DNA of 14,112 nucleotides from Clostridium sp. CAG:448 (GTDB taxonomy: Bacteria > Bacillota > Clostridia > Oscillospirales > CAG-272). The translations under genes were made by a program, and so were the position numbers. The DNA lies in assembly GCA_000433415.1 (NCBI GenBank), contig FR890456.1, positions 1 to 14,112 of the forward strand, given 5' to 3'. The notes under the pieces were generated by a model. That model was not told the origin of the DNA. It saw nothing but the letters and a program-made list of their open reading frames with translations, and did no database searches. Positions 7,985 to 13,039 of the stretch are shown here, in pieces (within the stretch, counting starts at the first letter, position 1; each line of letters opens with the position of its first letter).

Positions 7985-8016
7985 CAAAGCATCCGAACAT
8001 CAAAGCATCCGAACAT
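7985..8016. repeat. Perfect 16-bp tandem duplication
   Basis: CAAAGCATCCGAACAT occurs twice with no gap (7985-8000 and 8001-8016), plus one further C. It lies within the candidate leader peptide frame, which reads the two copies in different frames. Confidence 0.95.
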
Positions 8017-8068
8017 CGAAAATCCATATACCACCGCATCTGCTTTTCCCTTTCCTCTGTGCTTATTA

Positions 8069-8097
8069 ATACTACCAATCAGGTAGGTTGATAGTAT
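8069..8097. promoter_or_regulatory. Candidate Rrf2 operator (29-bp near-palindrome)
   Basis: On the minus strand, arms ATACTATCAACC and GATTGGTAGTAT surround TACCT. Ten of 12 positions pair. The outer end overlaps the last two bases of the -10 box and covers the transcription start, where a bound repressor would block initiation. Its size and symmetry suit a dimeric Rrf2-type repressor, and such a gene is the last of this operon. The assignment to that protein is inference. Confidence 0.65.
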
Positions 8098-8124
8098 TAT
8101 AGCACGCATAAAACGCTTTGTCAA
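8096..8124 (-). promoter_or_regulatory. Promoter of the cysK-iscS-iscU-mnmA-rrf2 operon
   Basis: Perfect consensus on the minus strand: TTGACA (8124-8119), 17-bp spacer, TATAAT (8101-8096), with TG at the extended -10 position. Being so strong, it would need repression, which fits the overlapping palindrome. Confidence 0.9.
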
Positions 8125-8146
8125 GGGGGATACGGAAATTATTTGC

Positions 8147-8185
8147 AAAAAAGCGCCGTCAACGGAGAAAATCCGCTCACGGCAC
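8147..8185 (-). terminator. Terminator of the lysine ABC transporter operon
   Basis: GCCGTGAGCGGA and TCCGTTGACGGC pair in 11 of 12 positions (including one G-T pair), followed by GC and six T on the minus strand. It lies 34 bases after the ATPase stop and just upstream of the cysK promoter. Confidence 0.88.
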
Positions 8186-8218
8186 TTACTTTTTTCGGTT
8201 TGGCATCGGCATTGCCGG

Positions 8219-8953
8219 TTACTGTGCAAAAAAGCGTGTCAAAAACGCTTTGGTGCGTTCCTTCTGCGGATTGCCGAAAATCTGCTCCGGGGTTCCCTCT
8301 TCCTCAATCCTGCCGCCGTCCATAAACAGCACACGGTTGGACACGTCCCGCGCAAACGCCATCTCATGGGTCACAACCAGCATGGTCAGCCCCTCGGCGG
8401 CAAGAGATTTCATCACCGACAGCACCTCCCCTACCATTTCGGGATCCAGTGCGGATGTCGGTTCATCAAAGAGAATCACCTCCGGTTCCATGCACAAAGC
8501 ACGCGCAATAGCAACACGCTGTTTTTGCCCGCCGGAAAGCTGCCGGGGTTTGGCATACAGATAGGCATCCATCCCCACGCGCGCGAGGTATTTCTCTGCC
8601 CGCTCCTCAGCCTGTTCCCGGGAAAGCCCCAGCACCTTGCGGGTTCCGAGCGTACAGTTTTTCAGAACATCCATATTGTTGAAAAGATTGAAACTCTGAA
8701 ATACCATACTCACCTTGGCACGGTAATCAGTCAAAGGAATTCCCCCTGCACGCACCTCCGTTCCATGAAACAGAATCCGCCCGTCCGACGGGTTTTCCAA
8801 CAGGTTGATGCAACGCAGCATGGTACTCTTGCCGGAGCCGGAAGAACCGATGATACTGATAACATCCCCCTTCTCCACGGAAAAGGAAATATCCTTCAGA
8901 ACGGCATTCTCCCCGAAATTCTTTTTCAGATGCGACACTTCAATCACTGCCAT
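8219..8953 (-). CDS. Polar amino acid (probably lysine) ABC transporter, ATP-binding protein
   Basis: The cytoplasmic ATPase of an amino acid importer, 244 residues, the usual length for the GlnQ/HisP group. Motifs in order: Walker A GSSGSGKST (36-44), Q-loop Gln86 in FQSFNLF, signature LSGGQKQR (139-146), Walker B VILFDEP (159-165) and switch His196 in VTHEM. It is the third gene of the operon; its ATG lies 10 bases inside the end of the permease gene, indicating coupled translation. Lysine as substrate is inferred from the riboswitch at the head of the operon, not from the ATPase. Confidence 0.93.
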   Translation of the reverse strand: MAVIEVSHLKKNFGENAVLKDISFSVEKGDVISIIGSSGSGKSTMLRCINLLENPSDGRILFHGTEVRAGGIPLTDYRAKVSMVFQSFNLFNNMDVLKNCTLGTRKVLGLSREQAEERAEKYLARVGMDAYLYAKPRQLSGGQKQRVAIARALCMEPEVILFDEPTSALDPEMVGEVLSVMKSLAAEGLTMLVVTHEMAFARDVSNRVLFMDGGRIEEEGTPEQIFGNPQKERTKAFLTRFFAQ

Positions 8954-9720
8954 TCCGCACTTCCTCCTTCCCCGGATTCCTCCGACACTTTAATCTGCGA
9001 ATTGAAATCCGTCTGCGAACCGCAAATCACATAACTGTCCGGACCGTCCATCTTTTTCTCTGCCAGACGCAGCAAACGGGTAACGGTAAAGGTCAGAACA
9101 AAATAGATCACGGCGCAGATACAATACGACGGCACAAACTGCATATATGCGCCGCCCGCCTGCTTGGCGGTAAACATCAGTTCGGTAATGGAAATGACAC
9201 TGAGCACCGAGCTGTCCTTGATATTGACAACAAACTCATTGCCGATGGACGGCATAATATTCCGGATCGCCTGCGGCAATACCACATAAAACATCGTCTT
9301 TGTATGCGTCAAACCGATTGCCTGTGCACCCTCGGTCTGTCCCTTGTCTACCGAAATAATGCCGCCGCGGACGATCTCCGCCATGTAGGCGCCCGTGTTG
9401 ACCGAAATAATGATGATTGCGGACACAAGCGAAGGCATTCCGATGCGGACAAACAGGCTGTAATGGACAATGAGTGCCTGCACCAGCATCGGCGTGCCGC
9501 GCACAATTTCAATATATGCCGAGAGCAAAAATCCAATCGGACGCAAGAACCATGCGTTCTGCCGCCGGATGGGAACCGTCTTGACAGCGGCGACCAGCAA
9601 TCCGATCAGAAAGCCAGCCAGTGTGCCGACAATTGCCATCAAAAGGGTGTTTCCGGTCCCCTTCAGAAAACTCAGCCAGTATTCGGAAAAAATTTTCCCG
9701 ACCCAATCAAAAAACGTCAT
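8944..9720 (-). CDS. Polar amino acid (probably lysine) ABC transporter, permease
   Basis: Membrane channel component, 258 residues. Hydrophobic segments lie at about 22-46, 62-85, 97-115 and 198-216. The EAA loop that contacts the ATPase is clear at about 130-151 (EGAQAIGL to LPQAI). VRGTPMLVQ (73-81) is typical of the HisM/GlnP permeases. A hydrophilic C-terminal tail of about 35 residues (from EKKMDG on) is longer than needed. The start at 9720 has AGAGG upstream. It lies 40 bases after the binding-protein gene and overlaps the ATPase gene by 10 bases. Confidence 0.92.
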   Translation of the reverse strand: MTFFDWVGKIFSEYWLSFLKGTGNTLLMAIVGTLAGFLIGLLVAAVKTVPIRRQNAWFLRPIGFLLSAYIEIVRGTPMLVQALIVHYSLFVRIGMPSLVSAIIIISVNTGAYMAEIVRGGIISVDKGQTEGAQAIGLTHTKTMFYVVLPQAIRNIMPSIGNEFVVNIKDSSVLSVISITELMFTAKQAGGAYMQFVPSYCICAVIYFVLTFTVTRLLRLAEKKMDGPDSYVICGSQTDFNSQIKVSEESGEGGSAEWQ

Positions 9721-9760
9721 CGCGTATTCCTCTTATTATCTCTGCTTTTCGCGTATACGC

Positions 9761-10627
9761 TCAGTTCTCTGCGGGCTGGCGGGAAATCGCCTCGCTCATC
9801 ATCCGATCCCGGTCCGCTTTGGAAAGAGTGGAGAGAATTTTGTTGATCTCCGCTGTCATATCGCTGTTTTTCCGCACACCGATTGCAATAGAGGATTCCG
9901 CAGGATCACAGGTGAATCCCTTTCCTTCCGCAAATTCCACATAGGTAAATTCCGGATTCGAGGCAACCGCGGACTCCGCACCGGGCTTTTCGCAGACATA
10001 ACCGTCAATGGAACCGCTGCGCAAAGACTGAATCAGCGCGGCAAAGTCTTCCAGTTCCGGCTGCTTGTTGACACCGGAAATCTGGTCGATGACCTTATAA
10101 TGGAACGTATTGATCTGCCCGGTGATTCTTGCACCGCTGAAATCCGCAATGGAGGTTGCGGCAGCGTAGGCAGAATCCTTTTTGACCACCATCACAAGAT
10201 TGCTGTCATAGTAGGTATCGGTAAAATCCATCGTCAGCTTGCGCTCCGCGGTCGGACTCATACCTGCGATAATCATGTCGATCTGCCCGCTCTCCAGCGC
10301 ATCGGCAAGTCCGTTCCACTCCACCGCTTTGATCTCCAGGCTGACCCCCAGGGATTCCGCAATCTTCTTGGCGACCTGCACATCATAACCGTCCGCATAC
10401 GCGCCGTTTTCCAAGCGGACAGAAGCATACGCATCCGATTTTGCCTGCGCCCAGTTGTAAGGCGCATAGGCGCACTCCATGCCGACTACAATCTTTCCCG
10501 CGCTTTTGATCTGCTCCATATCCTTGGCGCCGTCCACCTTTTTCTTGCAGGAAGCAAAGGACACTACCGTACAAAGCAACATGGCAAGTGCCAGCAAAAG
10601 GGTAAAAATTCGTCTCGTGTTTCTCAT
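9761..10627 (-). CDS. Polar amino acid (probably lysine) ABC transporter, substrate-binding lipoprotein
   Basis: Captures the amino acid outside the membrane and passes it to the permease. About 288 residues: a lipoprotein signal MRNTRRIFTLLLALAMLL followed by a lipobox FASC with Cys27, then a periplasmic-binding-protein type 2 domain. That domain includes IKSAGKIVVGMECAYAPYNW, GYDVQVAKKIAESLGV, IIAGMSPTAERK and FTDTYYDSNLVMVV. Two adjacent ATGs exist (10630 and 10627); the second is better spaced from AGGAGA, but either may be used. It is the first gene after the lysine riboswitch and terminator, so transcription into it should fall when lysine is plentiful. Confidence 0.92.
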   Translation of the reverse strand: MRNTRRIFTLLLALAMLLCTVVSFASCKKKVDGAKDMEQIKSAGKIVVGMECAYAPYNWAQAKSDAYASVRLENGAYADGYDVQVAKKIAESLGVSLEIKAVEWNGLADALESGQIDMIIAGMSPTAERKLTMDFTDTYYDSNLVMVVKKDSAYAAATSIADFSGARITGQINTFHYKVIDQISGVNKQPELEDFAALIQSLRSGSIDGYVCEKPGAESAVASNPEFTYVEFAEGKGFTCDPAESSIAIGVRKNSDMTAEINKILSTLSKADRDRMMSEAISRQPAEN

Positions 10628-10660
10628 CATTCTTTCTCCTGTTTTTCTCAAAAATCACCC

Positions 10661-10696
10661 AAAAGAAAAGCCGCAGGAATGGTAACCATCACTGCG
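10661..10696 (-). terminator. Riboswitch-controlled terminator before the ABC transporter
   Basis: On the minus strand CGCAG-TG-ATGG / CCAT-TC-CTGCG forms a hairpin with loop TTA, followed by GC and TTTTCTTTT. It lies between the lysine aptamer and the first gene and ends about 30 bases before the start codon. It is the expected expression platform that stops transcription when lysine is bound. Confidence 0.75.
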
Positions 10697-10720
10697 ACAC
10701 ACCGGAAACACGGGTATTCT

Positions 10721-10903
10721 TCGTGATAGCTCTCCACTTTCTCCCGTCAAAGGAGAAAAGTGACAGTACGGCAGATCTTCTCTGCAATACCGGCATACAC
10801 GACAGCATCCGCACCGTGTACCCTCGGCAGTGTTCCCTTTCACGCGGGGGCGGATCCCCCTTGCTCGCATTACTCTTTAACACCGCGCCTCTACCTTCCA
10901 CGA
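10721..10903 (-). ncRNA. Lysine riboswitch (L box) aptamer
   Basis: 183 bases on the minus strand match the L box layout. P1 is formed by TCGTG-gaa-GGTAG at the 5' end and CTATCACGA at the 3' end. The conserved 5' core reads TAGAGGCGCGG, then AAAGAGTAATGCG. The middle reads TGAAAGGGAACACTGCCGAGG. P5 is made by CTTTTCTCC and GGGAGAAAG followed by TGGAGAGCTATC. These are the landmarks of the B. subtilis lysC leader (TAGAGGTGCG, AAGAGTATGCC, TGAAAGGGGAGCGTCGCCGA, GGAGGGCTATC). Length is as expected for the class. It controls the ABC operon downstream and so points to lysine uptake. Confidence 0.92.
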
Positions 10904-10916
10904 TTCAATTTTGAAT
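10903..10916. repeat. Short perfect inverted repeat at the riboswitch transcript start
   Basis: ATTCAATTTTGAAT is a perfect palindrome with a two-base centre. It lies between the minus-strand promoter and the aptamer, near the RNA 5' end. It could be a small 5' stem or an operator. Confidence 0.4.
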
Positions 10917-10926
10917 GTTGGCATTG

Positions 10927-10955
10927 ATTATAGCACACTTTTTCCGTCGTGTCAA
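10927..10955 (-). promoter_or_regulatory. Promoter of the lysine riboswitch and ABC transporter operon
   Basis: Perfect consensus on the minus strand: TTGACA (10955-10950), 17-bp spacer, TATAAT (10932-10927), with extended -10 TGC. It is divergent from the rpsF promoter about 30 bp away. The leader is about 290 bases. Confidence 0.9.
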
Positions 10956-10986
10956 CCCCTTTTTTTATATTTTTGCAAAATAGCTC

Positions 10987-11015
10987 TTGACAATTCCCGC
11001 CGCCTATGGTATAAT
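10987..11015 (+). promoter_or_regulatory. Promoter of rpsF-ssb-rpsR
   Basis: TTGACA (10987-10992), 17-bp spacer, TATAAT (11010-11015). Transcription should begin near 11022, leaving a leader of about 90 bases. Confidence 0.9.
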
Positions 11016-11026
11016 ACAACCTCGGT

Positions 11027-11083
11027 ACGGGTGTCGGTTCGTACGACCCCGTCTCCTTACTGCGGAAAATTCGTGTCCGCAGT
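11027..11083 (+). promoter_or_regulatory. Two hairpins in the rpsF leader, possible bS6:bS18 autoregulatory element
   Basis: Hairpin 1 (11027-11052) pairs ACGGG-GTCG with CGAC-CCCGT around a bulged T and a 7-base loop. Hairpin 2 (11059-11083) pairs ACTGCGGA with TCCGCAGT around a 9-base loop. Many bacteria have an rpsF leader bound by the bS6:bS18 complex. Position and structure fit, but the diagnostic bulged CCG of that motif could not be assigned with confidence. Confidence 0.45.
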
Positions 11084-11110
11084 CTTAATTGTCCATAGGG
11101 AGGTAAAAAA

Positions 11111-11521
11111 ATGGATAAGATGACAAATTTCTATGAGAGTCTTTTCATCGTTGACGTCAGCAACGGTGAGGAAGCAACCAAAGCAACCGTGGAAAAGTTC
11201 ACGGGGCTGATTGCCGCAAACGGCGAGACCATTGATGTCGCCGAGTGGGGCAAGCGTCGCCTTGCATATCCGATCAACGATATGCCGGAAGGTTATTATG
11301 TTGTGGTAACCTTCAAGTCCGCTCCGGAATTCCCCACAGAGCTGGAGCGTCTGTACAACATCGATGAATCCGTCATGCGTTCCCTGACCATTCGTCTGGA
11401 GGCTGAGCCGGTCAAGAAGGAAGCACCTGTTGCGGAGGAGATTCCCGCTGTTGAAGAAACAGTCACAGAGGAAGTTGCCGCTCCCGCAGAGGAAGCTGCT
11501 CCTGCATCCGACGCAGAGTAA
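11111..11521 (+). CDS. rpsF: Small ribosomal subunit protein bS6
   Basis: Ribosomal protein of the 30S platform, which binds bS18 as a heterodimer. 136 residues: a core of about 95 residues (FYESLFIVDVS, EWGKRRLAYPINDMPEGYYVVVTF, LERLYNIDESVMRSLTIRLE) and a Glu/Ala/Pro-rich acidic tail from about residue 98 to the end, a common Firmicutes extension. The start at 11111 has GGGAGG 7 bases upstream; a second ATG three codons later is less well placed. First gene of the rpsF-ssb-rpsR operon. Confidence 0.96.
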   Translation: MDKMTNFYESLFIVDVSNGEEATKATVEKFTGLIAANGETIDVAEWGKRRLAYPINDMPEGYYVVVTFKSAPEFPTELERLYNIDESVMRSLTIRLEAEPVKKEAPVAEEIPAVEETVTEEVAAPAEEAAPASDAE

Positions 11522-11553
11522 GCGTACAAATCCAAATCAACGGAGGATCGGTT

Positions 11554-12012
11554 ATGGCTAACTTCAATCTGAATAAAATTATTCTCGGCGGCCGTCTGAC
11601 ACAGGACCCGGAGCTGAAGCAGACACAAAGCGGAATCGCCGTAGCGACCTTCAAGATCGCGGTAAACCGTCGGTATTCCCGCGACAATCAACAGCAGGAA
11701 GCGGACTTTTTCAACTGCATCGCCTGGCGCAGTCAGGCAGAGTTTGTTTCCCGCTATTTTCACAAGGGCTCTGCCATCTGCGTGATCGGCGCGGTACAAA
11801 ACCGTTCCTGGACCGACCAGCAGAATGTCAAGCGGTATATCACCGAAGTCGTTGTCGACGAGGTCCAGTTTGTGGATTCCCGCGGTGATGCACCTGCCGG
11901 ACAGGCACCCGCACCCGGCGCAGACGCTTATGGCGCACCGGTTTACTCCTCACCTGCGGCTTCTGCCCCCAAGTTTGAGGAAATCAAAACGGACGACGAT
12001 CTCCCCTTCTGA
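11554..12012 (+). CDS. ssb: Single-stranded DNA-binding protein
   Basis: Coats and protects single-stranded DNA during replication and repair. 152 residues: an OB-fold of about 110 residues (NKIILGGRLTQDPELK, GIAVATFKIAVNRRY, EADFFNCIAWRSQAEFV, VIGAVQNRSW), a flexible Ala/Pro/Gly linker, and the conserved acidic tip DDDLPF that recruits partner proteins. GGAGG lies upstream of ATG 11554. It sits between rpsF and rpsR, the usual Firmicutes order. Confidence 0.96.
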   Translation: MANFNLNKIILGGRLTQDPELKQTQSGIAVATFKIAVNRRYSRDNQQQEADFFNCIAWRSQAEFVSRYFHKGSAICVIGAVQNRSWTDQQNVKRYITEVVVDEVQFVDSRGDAPAGQAPAPGADAYGAPVYSSPAASAPKFEEIKTDDDLPF

Positions 12013-12062
12013 GCCAAGGGAAAGAACAGCGTCCCATATGAACGAAAGGATGGATCATAAAA

Positions 12063-12125
12063 ATGGATAGAACCGTTAATACCAACCGCGACCCAAAAAT
12101 ACCAACCGCCCCGCACGTCCCATGA
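12063..12125 (+). pseudogene. rpsR: Displaced N-terminal frame of rpsR (20-codon open frame)
   Basis: The start with the recognisable ribosome site (AAAGGA upstream of ATG 12063) encodes MDRTVNTNR, as expected for bS18, and then leaves the frame. It ends after 20 codons at TGA 12123-12125. Removing 20 bases (12090-12109) would join it exactly to the S18 body as MDRTVNTNRPARPMTRG. The stop overlaps the ATG of the S18 body as ATGA, an arrangement used for coupled re-initiation. Confidence 0.75.
12078..12109 (+). repeat. 12-bp direct repeat flanking an 8-bp insert in rpsR
   Basis: AATACCAACCGC occurs at 12078-12089 and again at 12098-12109, separated by GACCCAAA. Both copies are read as Asn-Thr-Asn-Arg, the first in the upstream frame and the second in the S18 body frame. 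The 20-base period breaks the reading frame. Confidence 0.95.
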
Positions 12126-12340
12126 CGCGCGGCAGAAGAAGAAAGGTCTGCATCTTCTGTGCAGACAAAATTGCCTTCATTGATTACAAGGACACCGGCA
12201 GACTTCGCAAGTGCATCAGCGAGCGCGGCAAAATTCTCCCCAGAAGAATTTCCGGCACCTGCGCACGTCATCAGCGCGAGGTCAACGTTGCTATCAAGCG
12301 CGCACGTCAGGTCGCACTTCTGCCGTTCCTGACCGATTGA
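12122..12340 (+). CDS. rpsR: Small ribosomal subunit protein bS18, main body
   Basis: 30S platform protein that pairs with bS6. The 72-residue frame contains the conserved GRRRKVCIFC, IDYKD, LRKCISERGKILPRRISGTC and ARHQREVNVAIKRARQVALLPF, with the CxxC-type cysteines seen in many bS18 proteins. The usual N-terminal arm (about 14 residues ending RPARP) is cut off by a frame break at 12090-12109. ATG 12122 has no ribosome site of its own; translation would depend on re-initiation after the upstream TGA (ATGA overlap) or on repair of the frame. The operon ends just after, with no rplI. Confidence 0.88.
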   Translation: MTRGRRRKVCIFCADKIAFIDYKDTGRLRKCISERGKILPRRISGTCARHQREVNVAIKRARQVALLPFLTD

Positions 12341-12360
12341 TTTTCACTTGTTTTTCGATT

Positions 12361-12388
12361 CCCCTCCGCCAACGCGGAGGGGTTTTTC
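12361..12388 (+). terminator. Terminator of rpsF-ssb-rpsR
   Basis: CCCCTCCGC and GCGGAGGGG form a perfect 9-bp stem with loop CAAC, followed by TTTTTCT. It lies 20 bases after the rpsR stop. Confidence 0.95.
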
Positions 12389-12400
12389 TGTATTCTGCGT

Positions 12401-12429
12401 ATATTTTTCCCGTATCCGGCACATACTGT
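12401..12429 (+). promoter_or_regulatory. Possible sporulation-type promoter of the CotF-like gene
   Basis: ATATT (12401-12405) and CATACTGT (12422-12429) resemble the -35 and -10 boxes of the sporulation sigma factor E, but the spacing (16 bp) is a little long. No sigma-A promoter was found between the rpsR terminator and the gene. Weak call. Confidence 0.25.
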
Positions 12430-12468
12430 TCCTGTTCCGGGCAAAAGAAAACAAGGAGGATTAAAAAA

Positions 12469-12921
12469 ATGACACTGACACAGAAAGAAACAGGCTTACT
12501 CAAGGATCTGAAGGGACAGGAACAGCTCTGCATTGAAAAATACCGCAAATACGCCGCAGAGGCAAAATCCGATCAGTTGCGCAATCTTTTCAACAACATC
12601 GCGTCGGTCGAGGAAAAGCACCTGACATGGGTCACCGACATGATGAACGGCAAAGATGTTGCAACGACAAGCGAAATCCATGCCGATAACCAGAACTGCA
12701 CCGCGTTCAGTTATCCGGATGAAGACAGCCGGCAAAAAGACGCCTTTTTCTGCCGGGATCTGCTTGCCACAGAAAAACATGCGTCCTCTCTTTACGATGT
12801 ATCGGTTTTCGAGTTTACCAGTCCAACCGCACGCAAAACGCTGAATCGAATTCAATCGGATGAACAACAGCACGGCGAACAGCTCTACGCATATATGAAG
12901 GCAAACAACATGTACAGCTAA
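12469..12921 (+). CDS. CotF-like / ferritin-like four-helix protein
   Basis: 150 residues resembling the spore coat F (Coat_F) group, a ferritin-like helical bundle. The sequence is nearly all helix-forming. It shows the pattern E...ExxH...E...ExxH: Glu18 (or Glu23), Glu48-x-x-His51 (EEKH), Glu102 (ATEKH) and Glu132-x-x-His135 (EQQH). That pattern is the ligand set of di-iron ferritin-like proteins, so it may bind metal. No signal peptide. The start at 12469 has AAGGAGG about 9 bases upstream; the open frame extends further upstream only as an overlap of the rpsR coding region. It stands alone after a strong terminator. Spore coat function is inferred from the family. Confidence 0.75.
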   Translation: MTLTQKETGLLKDLKGQEQLCIEKYRKYAAEAKSDQLRNLFNNIASVEEKHLTWVTDMMNGKDVATTSEIHADNQNCTAFSYPDEDSRQKDAFFCRDLLATEKHASSLYDVSVFEFTSPTARKTLNRIQSDEQQHGEQLYAYMKANNMYS

Positions 12922-12944
12922 AAAAAGCGCCGATGGATTCGGCG
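12920..12944 (-). terminator. Second minus-strand terminator beyond lnt
   Basis: On the minus strand CGCCG-AATCCAT-CGGCG is followed by C and seven T. It overlaps the stop codon of the CotF-like gene and would stop any lnt transcript before it runs antisense through that gene. Confidence 0.8.
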
Positions 12945-13005
12945 TTACATCTGCTCAGCTGCTCCCGTTCAAGCCACAGCGCACCAATCAGTACCTTTAT
13001 GCAAA

Positions 13006-13037
13006 ACAGCACCGGGAACATCCCCGATGCTGTTTTT
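13006..13037. terminator. Bidirectional terminator between the CotF-like gene and lnt
   Basis: ACAGCA-CC-GGG / CCC-CGA-TGCTGT with loop AACAT has a T run on the plus side (TTTTTCTTT) and TTTT on the minus side. It can end both converging transcripts. The roughly 60 bases between it and the terminator at 12944 hold no recognisable feature. Confidence 0.75.
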
Positions 13038-13039
13038 CT

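Larger units (their letters stand above)
7875..8090 (-). other. Long leader of the cysK operon with tandem repeats
   Basis: About 215 untranslated bases separate the promoter from cysK. They hold two tandem duplications (7888-7925, 7985-8016) and an imperfect hairpin with outer arms CCGTT/AACGG and inner CGG-CTT-CCG (about 7936-7964). They also hold a 20-codon frame at 8039-7977 encoding MRWYMDFRCSDALMFGCFVY, preceded by GAGGAAAGGG. No T-box (GGGTGG-type) or SAM riboswitch core was seen. Control by the leader is possible but unproven. Confidence 0.4.

Noticed and set aside
7888..8016. Repeats as a CRISPR array
   Set aside because: Two different units, each tandem without spacers, 16-19 bp, and no cas genes.
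7875..8090. T-box or SAM riboswitch in the cysK leader
   Set aside because: No T-box GGGTGG-type sequence, no SAM core motif, and no U-tract terminator before cysK.
12087..12112. Programmed -1 or +1 frameshift in rpsR
   Set aside because: No slippery heptamer, and a simple slip would leave several extra residues inside the N-terminal arm; removing exactly 20 bases restores the family sequence better.
12211..12468. Upstream in-frame extension of the CotF-like gene
   Set aside because: It overlaps rpsR in another frame and crosses a strong terminator; the ATG at 12469 has a good ribosome site.
12945..13005. Small RNA between the two minus-strand terminators
   Set aside because: Only about 60 bases, no promoter and no recognisable structure.
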